64,000 nucleotides of DNA, taken from Streptacidiphilus albus JL83. Lineage in GTDB: Bacteria > Actinomycetota > Actinomycetes > Streptomycetales > Streptomycetaceae. The notes beneath the pieces were generated by a model. That model was given only the letters and a program-made list of their open reading frames with translations, searched no databases and was not told the origin of the DNA. The stretch is taken from assembly GCF_000744705.1 (NCBI RefSeq), contig NZ_JQML01000001.1, positions 2,170,001-2,234,000 on the forward strand. Reading direction: 5' to 3'. The position numbers and the translations under genes are program-made. The stretch's first letter is position 1, and each line of letters starts with the position of its first letter. Positions 1 through 9,060 of the stretch are shown piece after piece.

Positions 1-549
1 CGCGAGGGCCGCCAGGGCCGGCGCGTGACCGACTGGTTCCTCGGCACCGCCGCCGCCCACGGCGACCTGGAGCTCGACGTCATCGACCTCGCCGACTTCG
101 ACCTGCCGCTGGTGATGCCCGGCTGGGGCGGCACCGTGGACCCGCGGGCCGCCGCCGTCCTGGCGGAGGTGACCCCGCGGCTGGCCGCCGCCGACGCCTT
201 CGTCCTGGTCACCCCGGAGTACAACCACAGCTTCCCGGCCGCCCTGAAGAACCTCATCGACTGGCACCACGGCGAGTGGCAGGCCAAGCCGGTCGGCTTC
301 GTCTCCTACGGCGGGCTGGCCGGCGGCGTCCGCGCCGTCGAGCAGCTCCGGCTGGTCCTCGCCGAGCTGCACGCCATGACCGTGCGCGACGCGGTCAGCC
401 TGCACGGGCCGTGGTCCGGGCTCGGCGAGGACGGCGCACCGCTGGACACCGCGGTCTGCGAGGGGGCGGCCAAGGGCATGCTCAACCAGCTGACCTGGTG
501 GGCCCACGCCCTGCGCACCGCCCGCCACAGCCGTCCCTACCAGGCCTGA
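1..549 (+). CDS. NADPH-dependent FMN reductase family protein (5' end outside window)
   Basis: The open frame runs from base 1 without a start that fits the family, so the gene begins upstream; 182 residues are visible. The protein is a flavodoxin-fold quinone/FMN reductase: the segment PEYNHSFPAALKNLIDW is the classic FMN/phosphate loop signature (PEYN-x-S-x-P-x-x-LKN), followed by a SYGG loop and a helix rich in QLR. Such enzymes reduce FMN or quinones in the cytosol with NAD(P)H. A GTG at 25 could be read as a start but would remove the first beta strand. The stop is 12 bases before the start of the MFS transporter gene, so the two are probably co-transcribed. Confidence 0.85.
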   Translation, partial: REGRQGRRVTDWFLGTAAAHGDLELDVIDLADFDLPLVMPGWGGTVDPRAAAVLAEVTPRLAAADAFVLVTPEYNHSFPAALKNLIDWHHGEWQAKPVGFVSYGGLAGGVRAVEQLRLVLAELHAMTVRDAVSLHGPWSGLGEDGAPLDTAVCEGAAKGMLNQLTWWAHALRTARHSRPYQA

Positions 550-561
550 GGGGGTCGGCAG

Positions 562-1971
562 ATGGCCACCGCCCAGTTCGCCGGGGTCGGCGCCGCAGCG
601 CCCCCGGCCGACCCCGCCGCCCTGCGCCGCACCGCCACCGTGGTGGTCCTCGGCTCGGTGATGTCGGTGCTCGACATGACCATCGTCAATGTCGCGCTGC
701 ACCGCCTCTCCGCGGCCTTCCACGCCCCGCTGGAGACCATCCAGTGGACCGCCACCGCCTACACCCTGGCGCTCGCCGCCGTCGTCCCCACCGCGGCCTG
801 GGCCATGGGGCGGTTCGGCGGCAGGCGCACCTACCTGACCGCACTGGCGCTGTTCACCCTCGGCTCGCTGCTCGCGGCCTGCGCCTGGGACGTGCAGAGC
901 CTGATCGCCTTCCGGGCGCTCCAGGGCCTCGGCGGCGGGCTGCTGATGCCGGTCGGCATGGCGATGGTGATGCGCACCGCCGACCCGGCCCGGTTCGGCC
1001 GGGTGATGGCCGTGCTCGGGCTCCCGATCGTCGTCGGCCCGGCCCTCGGCCCGGTGCTCGGCGGCTGGCTGATCGACGCCGTGGACTGGCACTGGATCTT
1101 CCTGGTCAACCTGCCGGTGGGCGCGGCGGCACTGCTCCTCGGGCTGCGGCTGCTGCGCGCCGACCCGCCCGCCGACCGGGCGGCGGCGCCCGCCCTGGAC
1201 CTCCCGGGGCTGCTGATGCTCTCCCCCGGCCTCGCCCTGCTGCTGTTCGGGCTGGCCCGGGGCACCGGACACGGCGGCTTCGGCGCACCCGGCGCACTGC
1301 TCCCGGCCCTCCTCGGAGCCGCACTGGTGGCCGGCTTCGTCCGGCGGGCGCTGACGGTCCGCGCGCCGCTGATCGACCTCGGGCTGCTGCGCGAGCGGGC
1401 CTTCGCCGCCGGGATCGGCACCCTGGCGCTGTTCACCTGCGGCTACTTCGGCTCGATGCTGCTGGGGCCGATGTACTGGCAGCAGGTGCGCGGCCTGAGC
1501 CCGACCGTGGCCGGGCTGCTGGGCGCACCAGCCGGCCTCGCCGTCGGCATCACCATGCAGATCGCCACCCGCCGGCTCGACCGGGTGTCGCCGCGCCGGC
1601 TGATCCGCTCCGGCATCGCGGTGGGCTGCGCCGGAATGGCGCTGACCGCGCTCCAGATCGGTTCCGCCGACGTGGCGGCCTGGCGCATCGTCGGCTCCGG
1701 GGTGCTGCTGGGCATCGGCTCCGGCATGGTGCTGATGCCCACCATGACCACCGCGGGACGCGGCCTGCCCAGGGAGCGGATGGCCGCGGCGAGCACCGCG
1801 CTGAGCATCAACTCCCAACTGGGGGCCTCGGTGGGGACGGCCTTCGTCTCCACCGTGCTCACCTCGGCGGGCACCACTCCGGCGGGCTTCCGGACCACCT
1901 ACGCGGTCGCCGCGGTGCTGCTCGCCCTCGCCCTCGTCCCTGCCGGCCTGCTGCCCCGGCAGCGGCCCTGA
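562..1971 (+). CDS. MFS transporter, DHA2 (EmrB/QacA-like) drug:H+ antiporter family
   Basis: A 469-residue integral membrane protein with about 14 hydrophobic segments. The first helix carries LDMTIVNVALHRL, the motif diagnostic of 14-TM DHA2 multidrug exporters, and a GRFGGRRTYL loop stands at the usual motif A position between helices 2 and 3. A purine-rich GAGGGGG lies about 8 bases before the ATG. It probably exports a toxic compound across the cytoplasmic membrane using the proton gradient; the substrate cannot be read from the sequence. It follows the FMN reductase gene closely and converges on another MFS gene. The family is certain, the substrate is not. Confidence 0.88.
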   Translation: MATAQFAGVGAAAPPADPAALRRTATVVVLGSVMSVLDMTIVNVALHRLSAAFHAPLETIQWTATAYTLALAAVVPTAAWAMGRFGGRRTYLTALALFTLGSLLAACAWDVQSLIAFRALQGLGGGLLMPVGMAMVMRTADPARFGRVMAVLGLPIVVGPALGPVLGGWLIDAVDWHWIFLVNLPVGAAALLLGLRLLRADPPADRAAAPALDLPGLLMLSPGLALLLFGLARGTGHGGFGAPGALLPALLGAALVAGFVRRALTVRAPLIDLGLLRERAFAAGIGTLALFTCGYFGSMLLGPMYWQQVRGLSPTVAGLLGAPAGLAVGITMQIATRRLDRVSPRRLIRSGIAVGCAGMALTALQIGSADVAAWRIVGSGVLLGIGSGMVLMPTMTTAGRGLPRERMAAASTALSINSQLGASVGTAFVSTVLTSAGTTPAGFRTTYAVAAVLLALALVPAGLLPRQRP

Positions 1972-2000
1972 CCGGGCCGCTGCCGTCCCCCCGGGGCTCT

Positions 2001-2033
2001 CGGCGCTCTCAGGGCTCTCAGGGCTCTCAGGGC
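2001..2033. repeat. short tandem repeat (CTCTCAGGG-type) at convergent gene ends
   Basis: About three copies of a 9-10 base unit (CTCTCAGGG) lie between the convergent MFS genes and run into the stop codon of the minus-strand gene. This looks like replication slippage. No clear hairpin terminator is seen here. Confidence 0.6.
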
Positions 2034-3991
2034 TCCAGTCGGGCGCCGACGTGCCGGAGGAAGGCCTCCCAGCGGACCACGAAGTCCGGGTCGTGCGGGC
2101 CCTGGCCGGTGGCCATCCGGGTGATCTGCGGGAGCAGGTTCGGGTAGCTGGCCAGGGCGAAGACCATCAGCCGGAACAGCGCCGGGTCGCAGTCGGGGTT
2201 GATCAGGCCCGACTGCTGGCGGTGGACGATCTCGTCCACCTGGGCCTGGATCACCGGCTGCCGCTCCTCCTCGTGCGGCACCGGCCGGTCGCCGTAGGCG
2301 AGGGCCTCGCGCTGGAGGTAGGCGAGCCAGGAGGCGTCCCCGGCCTCGTGCTCGTGGTAGTGGTAGGCCAGGAACTCCCCGACCGGGTCGGGCGCCTGCT
2401 CGGCGCGCTCCAGCCGGGTGCTGCGGATCCGCGCCAGCAGGTCGGTGAAGAGGCTGTCGCCGACCCGGCCGCCGGTGGACAGGAACATCGACCAGGCGAA
2501 GCCGCCGGCCCAGCCGGGCAGCCGCTCGACCAGGGCGTTGGAGGGCTGCCCCGGGGTGTGCGGCAGTCGGAAGGCCAGCACCGCCGCGATCAGCAGCAGC
2601 CCGGCGGAGGCCGGCAGCACCTCGGCGAAGGCCGAGGCGTAGGCCGCACCGGGGTGCGCCCGGCCCACCAGGTCGAAGAAGACCAGGCCGTAGAGGGCCA
2701 CCCCGAGCACGTTGGCGGTCTGCATCGAGGTGGTGACGATCCCGGAGGCGGAGCCCGCGTCCTCGGGCGCCACGCCGGAGATGATGGTGCCGACCAGCGG
2801 GCTCATCCCCAGCCCCTGCCCGAGGCCGGTCAGCAGCAGCGTGGGGGCCAGCGTCCAGACCGTCAGCGAGGTGCCGGCCGCGTACGCGGTGGCGGCGGTG
2901 GCCAGCAGCCCCAGGGCGGCCAGGGCGTAGCCGAAGGTCAGCACGTGCCGGCCGAGCACCGGCACCAGCCGGGGCGCGGCCAGCGAGGTGATGAAGAAGC
3001 CGATCGCCGAGGGCGTGTACACCAGCGCCGACCTGATCGGCGAGAAGCCGAGCCCGGACTGGAGGTAGACCGCGAGCATGAACAGGAAGCCCGCGTAGGA
3101 GGCCATGAACAGCACCGCGATCGGCACGCCGCCGCGGAAGCCGCGGTTGCGGAAGAGGTCGAGCCGGACCAGCGGCTGCCCGCCGCCGGCGCCGAGCCGC
3201 TGCTCGTAGCGGACGAAGGCGTAGCCCGCCGGGACGGCGGCGACCAGGCAGGCCAGCAGCCAGCCGGGCCAGCCCTGGTCACGGCCGATCAGCAGCGGCA
3301 CCGAGAGCAGCAGCAGGAACAGCGTGACCAGCCCCACCCCGCCCAGGTCGAGCCTGGTCTGCCCGTTCGGGCGGTCGTCCGGCAGCCAGACCACGGCGGC
3401 GATCGTGGCCACCACTCCGATCGGCACGTTGACCAGGAACACCGGGCGCCAGGTCCAGCCGAAGAGGTCGGCCGCGAGCAGCCCGCCGCCGATCAGCTGA
3501 CCGGCGATGGAGGCGATGCCGATGACCGCGCCGAAGGTCCCCAGCGCCCGCCCCCTGGCCTCGCCGCTGAAGCTGGTCTGGATGATCGCCAGCACCTGCG
3601 GGTAGAGCATCGCGCCGCCGACCCCCTGCAGCACCCGGGCCAGCACCAGCACGCCGATGCTGGGCGCGGCCCCGCACAGGGCGGAGGCGGCGGAGAACAC
3701 CAGCAGGCCGGTGACGAACATCCGCTTGCGGCCGAAGATGTCGCCCAGCCGGCCGCCGGTCACCAGTAAGGAGGCGTAGGCGATGGTGTAGCCGGAGACC
3801 ACCAGTTCCACCGCGCCGAAGCCGGCGTGCAGCCCCTCCCGGATGGACGGGATCGCCACGTTGACGATGGCGACGTCGAGGATCGCCATGAACGTGCCGA
3901 CCAGGACGACGGGCAGCACCATCCGGTGCTGCCCCGCCACCCCGCCCGGCGGGGCGGCGGTGGTGCGGACGTCGGTTGTGCGTATCGACAC
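2027..3991 (-). CDS. MFS transporter fused to a TetR C-terminal-type ligand-binding domain
   Basis: A 654-residue protein. Residues about 25-490 are a DHA2-type 14-TM transporter (LDVAIVNVAIPSI in helix 1, GRLGDIFGRKRMF in motif A). The last 150 or so residues are not membrane-like. They read as an all-helical TetR-family C-terminal domain (segments such as DPVGEFLAYHYHEHEAG, VDEIVHRQQSGLINPDCDPA, FVVRWEAFLRHVGARLEP), with no helix-turn-helix anywhere. I chose the GTG at 3991 because GGAGGGG lies about 8 bases upstream; the frame stays open further 5' but those residues are GC-rich noise. The tail might sense the transported compound on the cytosolic side, or be a remnant of an adjacent fused regulator. 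The transporter assignment is firm, the tail assignment moderate. Confidence 0.82.
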   Translation of the reverse strand: MSIRTTDVRTTAAPPGGVAGQHRMVLPVVLVGTFMAILDVAIVNVAIPSIREGLHAGFGAVELVVSGYTIAYASLLVTGGRLGDIFGRKRMFVTGLLVFSAASALCGAAPSIGVLVLARVLQGVGGAMLYPQVLAIIQTSFSGEARGRALGTFGAVIGIASIAGQLIGGGLLAADLFGWTWRPVFLVNVPIGVVATIAAVVWLPDDRPNGQTRLDLGGVGLVTLFLLLLSVPLLIGRDQGWPGWLLACLVAAVPAGYAFVRYEQRLGAGGGQPLVRLDLFRNRGFRGGVPIAVLFMASYAGFLFMLAVYLQSGLGFSPIRSALVYTPSAIGFFITSLAAPRLVPVLGRHVLTFGYALAALGLLATAATAYAAGTSLTVWTLAPTLLLTGLGQGLGMSPLVGTIISGVAPEDAGSASGIVTTSMQTANVLGVALYGLVFFDLVGRAHPGAAYASAFAEVLPASAGLLLIAAVLAFRLPHTPGQPSNALVERLPGWAGGFAWSMFLSTGGRVGDSLFTDLLARIRSTRLERAEQAPDPVGEFLAYHYHEHEAGDASWLAYLQREALAYGDRPVPHEEERQPVIQAQVDEIVHRQQSGLINPDCDPALFRLMVFALASYPNLLPQITRMATGQGPHDPDFVVRWEAFLRHVGARLEP

Positions 3992-4092
3992 GGCTGGTCC
4001 CCTCCCGGATCCGCTGCTGACCCACTGATTGTTGTGGTGATCCGGTCGGAGCGCAGCGGATTGAGGGAGTTGGGACTTGTCCCGGGTCGGCG

Positions 4093-5502
4093 TCAGGCGG
4101 CCGGGCGGAGGTAGCCGGGACGGCTCTGCTCCTGGTCGGCGACGGCGCCCGCGCCGGTGTCCACCACCCGCTGGAGGGCGCTGTGCGACTTCCAGCGGTC
4201 CCAGTCGACGTTCCAGTCGCCGAAGCCGTTGCCGAAGGGCTCCATCATGTGGCCGTAGCTGTTGACCACCTGGACCAGGTCGCCCCGGCGGAAGGTGTCG
4301 TAGAACCAGTGGGCGTTGCCGGTGCTCATGCCGACGCAGCCGTGGCTGATGTTGGCCACGCCCTGGGCGCCGACCGACCAGGGGGCGGCGTGGACGTACT
4401 CGCCGCTCCAGGTGACCCGGGTGTCCCAGGCCACGTCCTTGTGGTACGAGTCGTCGGTCCCGTCCGGGATGCCCACGGTCGAGGAGTTCATGAAGACCAC
4501 CGGGGACTGCTCCAGCACCACCTTGATCCCGCTGCGGGTGGAGAACCCGGGCTTGCCGGTGGTCACCGGGATGGTGTTGATGGCGTTGCCGTTGCGGTAG
4601 ACGGTCAGGTAGTGGGCGGCGGCGTCGGTGAGCGCCAGCAGCTTGTCGCCGGTGCTGAAGGAGATCCGGCTGGCCGGACCGCCGTAGAGCTTGCCGCCGA
4701 TCAGCCGGCCGTCCAGGTCGAAGGCGGCGCCGATCCGGGCGTGGGCCGGCCAGTAGCTCTCCGGGCGGAAGTGCAGGGTACTGTCGTCCACCCAGTACCA
4801 GGCGCCCTGGACGCCGGGGCTGGAGCTGACGCTCAGTCCGCCCTCCACCACCCGGCGCTCGGCCGGGTCGTGGATCGGGTTGCTGAGCGTGGCGGTGATC
4901 GGCTCGCCGACGCCGTAGACGGCCCCGTCGCCGGGCGTCAGCTTGGCGGTGAGGGTCTCGGGGGCGGCGCGGGTGGTGAAGGTCGCCACGGTGCTGCCAC
5001 GGCCGCCCTGGCCGTCGTCCACGCCGACCCGGACGGTGTAGCTGCGCCCGGCGCTCAGCGGGCCGGTGGAGCTCCAGCTGCGGTCGTCGGCGGAGATGGC
5101 CCCGGCCAGCTGGGTGCCGTCCGGCCCGGCGACGGTGACGTCGGTCAGGGTGCCGTGCAGCGCGCGGACCACCACCGGCTGGTTCGGGTCGACCGAGCCC
5201 GGCACCGACGCCACCGGCGCGGCGGCGGCCGACGCGCCGCCGTCCTTCGCCGCCGCGCCCTGAGCCGCCGCGCCCTGAGCCGCCGCGTCCGATCCGGCGG
5301 CGGCCTTGGACGCGGAGGCGTTGGCGCCGGGGGCCGCGGCCGGGACGGCGTCGGAGGCCGTGCCCGGCCGCCCCGCCGGGCTGATGTTCACCATCCGGGC
5401 GACGTCCCCGGCGGAGAGCCGGTCCGCCCTGCTGCCGGAGCAGCCGCAGAGGGCCAGCGGTGCCAGTACGACCGCGACCGCTACGACAGTACGAGCCCTC
5501 AT
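4093..5502 (-). CDS. lipoprotein L,D-transpeptidase (YkuD family) with Ig-like domains
   Basis: A 469-residue secreted, lipid-anchored cell-wall enzyme. The N-terminus is a lipoprotein signal with the lipobox ending at Cys21 (L-C-G-C), then an Ala/Gly-rich linker to about residue 100, two Ig-like beta domains, and a C-terminal YkuD domain whose catalytic motif SHGCVGMS places the nucleophile at Cys389. This is the layout of mycobacterial LdtMt2-type enzymes, which form 3-3 crosslinks between meso-diaminopimelate residues of peptidoglycan. I chose the ATG at 5502 because it starts a good signal peptide and has GAAGGG upstream; earlier in-frame ATGs would prepend unlike sequence. It is a single gene, downstream of the cta operon on the same strand. 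Confidence 0.93.
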   Translation of the reverse strand: MRARTVVAVAVVLAPLALCGCSGSRADRLSAGDVARMVNISPAGRPGTASDAVPAAAPGANASASKAAAGSDAAAQGAAAQGAAAKDGGASAAAAPVASVPGSVDPNQPVVVRALHGTLTDVTVAGPDGTQLAGAISADDRSWSSTGPLSAGRSYTVRVGVDDGQGGRGSTVATFTTRAAPETLTAKLTPGDGAVYGVGEPITATLSNPIHDPAERRVVEGGLSVSSSPGVQGAWYWVDDSTLHFRPESYWPAHARIGAAFDLDGRLIGGKLYGGPASRISFSTGDKLLALTDAAAHYLTVYRNGNAINTIPVTTGKPGFSTRSGIKVVLEQSPVVFMNSSTVGIPDGTDDSYHKDVAWDTRVTWSGEYVHAAPWSVGAQGVANISHGCVGMSTGNAHWFYDTFRRGDLVQVVNSYGHMMEPFGNGFGDWNVDWDRWKSHSALQRVVDTGAGAVADQEQSRPGYLRPAA

Positions 5503-5594
5503 GGGCGTGGTCCCTTCCAGAATGTTCCAGAGCTGCGGGTGACGCATCGTCAGCCGACACACTGTCATATTCTATGAAAAATAGGACACAGCAC

Positions 5595-5619
5595 CACTCG
5601 CAGGCCACCCGTGCGAGTG
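5595..5619. promoter_or_regulatory. 8-9-8 inverted repeat upstream of the L,D-transpeptidase gene
   Basis: CACTCGCA and TGCGAGTG are perfect complements separated by 9 bases, about 95-115 bases before the transpeptidase start. An A/T-rich stretch (TATTTTTCATAGAATATG on the minus strand, 5564-5584) between the repeat and the gene could hold the -10. This is a candidate operator with an unknown regulator. Confidence 0.4.
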
Positions 5620-5625
5620 AACGCC

Positions 5626-5666
5626 GCAGGGGCCGGACGCCGTGGTGCACGACGTCCGGCCCCTGC
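5626..5666 (-). terminator. hairpin terminator after ctaF
   Basis: A 14-bp perfect stem (GCAGGGGCCGGACG / CGTCCGGCCCCTGC) with a 13-base loop lies just past the ctaF stop. It fits the U-tract-poor terminators common in high-GC actinobacteria and would end the ctaCDF transcript. Confidence 0.75.
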
Positions 5667-5701
5667 CGGTACAGCGGTGGAACGACCGACTCAGCGGTGG
5701 A

Positions 5702-6100
5702 TCACTGGGTCTGGTTCTCGCCCCGGTAGTACTCGAACACCCAGCCGAAGATCCCGATGAACAGGATCGGCAGCGAGAAGTACAGCAGCCACCAGCCGAA
5801 GATGACGCCCATGAACGCCATCGCGCCGCCGATGCCCAGGGAGAGCGGCTGCCAGCTGTGCGGGCTGAAGAAGCCCATCACGCCGGCGTCGTCGGAGACC
5901 TCGGCCTGCGGGTTGTCGCCGGCCCCGGTGTCCACCCGCTTGGCGGTGAACAGCAGGTAGAAGGCGATGAACGAGCCCAGCCCGAAGGCCAGGAACAGGC
6001 AGGTGGTACCCGTCGGGTCCTTCGACCAGATGCCGTACCAGATAGCGATGCCGAGGACGAAGACGGCGAAGCCAGCGAAGATCTTGCCCTGTTCCCTCAT
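5702..6100 (-). CDS. ctaF: cytochrome c oxidase subunit IV, actinobacterial type
   Basis: A 132-residue membrane protein with four hydrophobic segments, N-terminus [20 protein letters not shown], matching the small subunit IV of the actinobacterial aa3 oxidase in size, topology and position. It is a structural subunit of the cytochrome bcc-aa3 supercomplex in the plasma membrane. Its ATG overlaps the ctaD stop codon by four bases (ATGA), so translation is coupled to ctaD. It is the last gene of the visible ctaC-ctaD-ctaF run and is followed by a strong hairpin terminator. Confidence 0.92.
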   Translation of the reverse strand: MREQGKIFAGFAVFVLGIAIWYGIWSKDPTGTTCLFLAFGLGSFIAFYLLFTAKRVDTGAGDNPQAEVSDDAGVMGFFSPHSWQPLSLGIGGAMAFMGVIFGWWLLYFSLPILFIGIFGWVFEYYRGENQTQ

Positions 6101-7857
6101 CGGTCACCCGCCTCCTCTTCCATCGCGGACTTGGCTTCGAGCGCGGCGATCAGGTGCGCGGGCACCTCGCCGTGGTTCTCCAGGTAGTCCTGCGCCGCGA
6201 TCTCCGGGTGGTGCAGGTCGAACGCCGGGGACTCGGAGCGGATGCGCGGGAGGGTGAGGAAGTTGTGCCGCGGCGGCGGGCAGGAGGTCGCCCACTCCAG
6301 CGAACGGCCGTAGCCCCACGGGTCGTCGACCTCGACCTTCTTGCCGTACTTCGCCGTCTTCCAGACGTTGTAGAGGAACGGCAGGATCGACAGGCCGAGC
6401 AGGAAGGAGCCGATGGTCGAGATGGTGTTCAGCGTGGTGAAGCCGTCGGAGGGCAGGTAGGTCGCGTAGCGACGCGGCATGCCCTCGGCGCCCAGCCAGT
6501 GCTGCACCAGGAAGGTGGTGTGGAAGCCGATGAACAGCGTCCAGAAGGTGATCTTGCCAAGGCGCTCGTCGAGCATCTTGCCGGTCATCTTCGGCCACCA
6601 GAAGTGGAAGCCGGCGAACATCGCGAAGACGACGGTGCCGAACACCACGTAGTGGAAGTGCGCCACGACGAAGTACGAGTCCGAGACGTGGAAGTCGATC
6701 GGCGGGGAGGCGAGCAGAACGCCCGTCAGACCACCGAAGACGAAGGTCACCAGGAAGCCGACGGTCCACAGCATCGGGGTCTCGAAGCTCAGCGAGCCCC
6801 GCCACATGGTGCCGATCCAGTTGAAGAACTTGACGCCGGTCGGAACCGCGATCAGGAACGTCATGAAGGAGAAGAACGGCAGCAGCACCGCGCCGGTGAC
6901 GTACATGTGGTGGGCCCACACGGTCACGGACAGACCGGCGATGGCGATCGTCGCCGCGATCAGGCTCTGGTAGCCGAACATCGGCTTCCGCGAGAAGACC
7001 GGCACGACCTCGGAGATGATCCCGAAGAACGGCAGGGCGATGATGTACACCTCTGGGTGACCGAAGAACCAGAAGAGGTGCTGCCAGAGGATGGCGCCGC
7101 CGTTGGCCGGGTCGAAGACGTGCGCCCCGAACTTTCTGTCCGCTTCCAGTGCCAGCAGCGCGGCCGCGAGCACGGGGAAGGCGAGCAGCACCAGAACGGC
7201 CGTCAGCAGGACGTTCCAGACGAAGATCGGCATCCGGAACATGGTCATGCCGGGGGCACGCATGCAGAGGATGGTGGTGATGAAGTTCACCGAGCCGAGG
7301 ATGGTGCCGAAGCCGGAGAGCGCCAGACCCATGATCCACATGTCGGCGCCGACACCCGGCGAGCGGACCGCGTCCGACAGCGGCGAGTAGGCGAACCAGC
7401 CGAAGTCGGCCGCACCCTGCGGGGTGAGGAAGCCGCCGACGGCGATCAGCGAGCCGAACAGGTACAGCCAGTAGGCGAACATGTTCAGCCGCGGGAACGC
7501 CACGTCGGGCGCGCCGATCTGCAGCGGCATGATCCAGTTGGTGAAGCCGGCGAAGAGCGGGGTGGCGAACATCAGCAGCATGATCGTGCCATGCATGGTG
7601 AACGCCTGGTTGAACTGCTCGTTCGTCAGCACCTGACCGTTCGGCTGGGCCAGCTGCGCACGCATGGTGAGCGCCAGCACACCGCCGACCAGGAAGAACG
7701 CGAACGACGTCACCAGATAGAGGGTGCCGATCGTCTTGTGGTCAGTGGTGGTCATCCACTTGATGATCTGGGTACCGGACTTGCGCTCGAGCGCAGGCTT
7801 CCGGCCCACCACAGCGGTGCCACCGCTGAGGCCCTGGGGTTCGTTGAGGATCGTCAT
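6097..7857 (-). CDS. ctaD: cytochrome c oxidase subunit I
   Basis: A 586-residue protein with 12 or more membrane helices. The CuB/heme a3 site is clear: [18 protein letters not shown] (His-Tyr crosslink), HHMYVTG (paired CuB histidines) and [20 protein letters not shown] (heme ligands). It carries out the four-electron reduction of O2 with proton pumping. The start at 7857 (MTILNEPQG) overlaps the ctaC stop by four bases (ATGA); the open frame extends 53 codons further but only as ctaC antiphase sequence. It lies between ctaC and ctaF in the order usual for Streptomyces. Confidence 0.97.
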   Translation of the reverse strand: MTILNEPQGLSGGTAVVGRKPALERKSGTQIIKWMTTTDHKTIGTLYLVTSFAFFLVGGVLALTMRAQLAQPNGQVLTNEQFNQAFTMHGTIMLLMFATPLFAGFTNWIMPLQIGAPDVAFPRLNMFAYWLYLFGSLIAVGGFLTPQGAADFGWFAYSPLSDAVRSPGVGADMWIMGLALSGFGTILGSVNFITTILCMRAPGMTMFRMPIFVWNVLLTAVLVLLAFPVLAAALLALEADRKFGAHVFDPANGGAILWQHLFWFFGHPEVYIIALPFFGIISEVVPVFSRKPMFGYQSLIAATIAIAGLSVTVWAHHMYVTGAVLLPFFSFMTFLIAVPTGVKFFNWIGTMWRGSLSFETPMLWTVGFLVTFVFGGLTGVLLASPPIDFHVSDSYFVVAHFHYVVFGTVVFAMFAGFHFWWPKMTGKMLDERLGKITFWTLFIGFHTTFLVQHWLGAEGMPRRYATYLPSDGFTTLNTISTIGSFLLGLSILPFLYNVWKTAKYGKKVEVDDPWGYGRSLEWATSCPPPRHNFLTLPRIRSESPAFDLHHPEIAAQDYLENHGEVPAHLIAALEAKSAMEEEAGDR

Positions 7858-8726
7858 TTCGCGTTGTTCACTCCCGTGGTCGTGATGCCCGAGGGCACCG
7901 CGCCGCTCTGGCCCAGCGCGCGCAGGGCGGCGATATGGGCTTCGTACTGCGCCGGGGTGACGACCTTGACGTTGAAGAGCATCTGCGAGTGGTCGACACC
8001 GCAGAGCTCCGTGCACTTGCCACTGAAGGTGCCCAGCTGGGTGGGCGTCACCTGGAACTTGTTCACGACACCGGGGATGACGTCCATCTTCATGAGGAAG
8101 TCGACCGGCCAGAAGCCGTGGATCACGTCACGCGAGGTCAGCTCGAACTCGACCGACTGACCCTGCGGCAGCCACAGCGTCGGAATCGCGTCCGGGGTGC
8201 CGATGTCGTAGGCGCCGGGACCGTTGTCCCCGGCGGTGCTGGACTGCTCCTGCGGATTGACCGAGTGCTCGTAGTTGAACGCCCAGCTCCACTGGAAGCC
8301 CACCACGTTGATGACGTGCTGAGGCTTGTCGATCTTGAGGAGGTAGTCCTCGTCCCGCGCGGTGTAGAAGAAGAAAACCGACACCATGATCAGCGGAACC
8401 ACTGTGAACAGTGCCTCAAGGGGCATGTTGTAGCGGAACTGCGGCGGGACCTCGACCTTGCTGCGGCTGCGCCGGTGGAAGTACACGCTCCACAGGATCA
8501 GACCCCAGACGAGAGCACCGACGGCCAGCGCCGCGATCCAGGAGCCCTGCCAGATGAAGAGGACCGTCTTGCCCTGCTCGTCGCGCGGAGTGGGCAGGCC
8601 GAGCCGAGGCAGTTGCGAGGATGTGCAGCCGGTGGCGGTGGCAAGGACGAGGCCCAGCGTCAGCGCTGAAAGCAGCTTCCGCCGCATCGAGCGCCGCGGC
8701 GAGCGGTCGGAGCCGTTGGGACTCAC
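7854..8726 (-). CDS. ctaC: cytochrome c oxidase subunit II, lipoprotein
   Basis: A 290-residue protein with a lipoprotein signal (ATATGC, lipidated Cys34), two membrane helices (about residues 55-80 and 100-122) and a periplasmic cupredoxin domain. The binuclear CuA site is seen as [12 protein letters not shown] (Cys-x3-Cys-x3-His-x2-Met). It takes electrons from the cytochrome cc subunit of the bcc complex and passes them to subunit I. It is the first gene of the operon, and its start at 8726 is followed by a normal twin-charged signal. The 330 bases upstream hold the operon promoter and an inverted repeat. Confidence 0.96.
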   Translation of the reverse strand: MSPNGSDRSPRRSMRRKLLSALTLGLVLATATGCTSSQLPRLGLPTPRDEQGKTVLFIWQGSWIAALAVGALVWGLILWSVYFHRRSRSKVEVPPQFRYNMPLEALFTVVPLIMVSVFFFYTARDEDYLLKIDKPQHVINVVGFQWSWAFNYEHSVNPQEQSSTAGDNGPGAYDIGTPDAIPTLWLPQGQSVEFELTSRDVIHGFWPVDFLMKMDVIPGVVNKFQVTPTQLGTFSGKCTELCGVDHSQMLFNVKVVTPAQYEAHIAALRALGQSGAVPSGITTTGVNNAK

Positions 8727-9060
8727 GTAGCGCCTTCCCGAAGTCTCGCCCGCTCACGCGCCAAGGGGACTGTGGGCCCGTTGGCCCGGTTTGCGGGCAG
8801 GGTTTGGATGTTTATGCGGGCCAAACCCTACTCCAGGCGTATCGGAGCTTCGCGGGCAGGTCCGGCTAACGCGCCGATACGGCCCCCGGATGGCCCCCGG
8901 ATGGGTGGATCTGCAGGTCAGGGCGGCACTTACGGGCCTCCGTCAACCTTCCGGGTGACATGCCGGAGCAATCGGCTGACACACCATAAGCCACCCAAAC
9001 GATCACGGCTCGGGCCGCCCCCTGACGAGCCGACAGCGAGGTGCTCGCTACCGTAGGAAG
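8727..9060. other. divergent intergenic region between ctaC and the cysteine desulfurase gene
   Basis: 334 bases without a gene. It must hold promoters for both flanking genes. The only clear structure is a 9-bp inverted repeat at 8799-8829. No tRNA or small ORF is supported. Confidence 0.6.
8799..8829. promoter_or_regulatory. 9-bp perfect inverted repeat upstream of ctaC
   Basis: AGGGTTTGG and CCAAACCCT are perfect complements 13 bases apart, about 73-103 bases before the ctaC start. It could be an operator for an oxidase regulator or a leader hairpin. It does not match the Rex consensus I know (TTGTGAA...TTCACAA). Confidence 0.4.

Noticed and set aside
2027..5650. A single 1207-codon minus-strand frame covering the MFS-TetR gene and the L,D-transpeptidase region
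   Set aside because: The part above 3991 is antiphase to the transpeptidase gene, whose own frame has a signal peptide and catalytic motif.
6154..8160. Long plus-strand frame (668 codons) opposite ctaD/ctaC
   Set aside because: His/Glu/Arg-rich translation with no motifs; a mirror of high-GC codon bias on the real genes.
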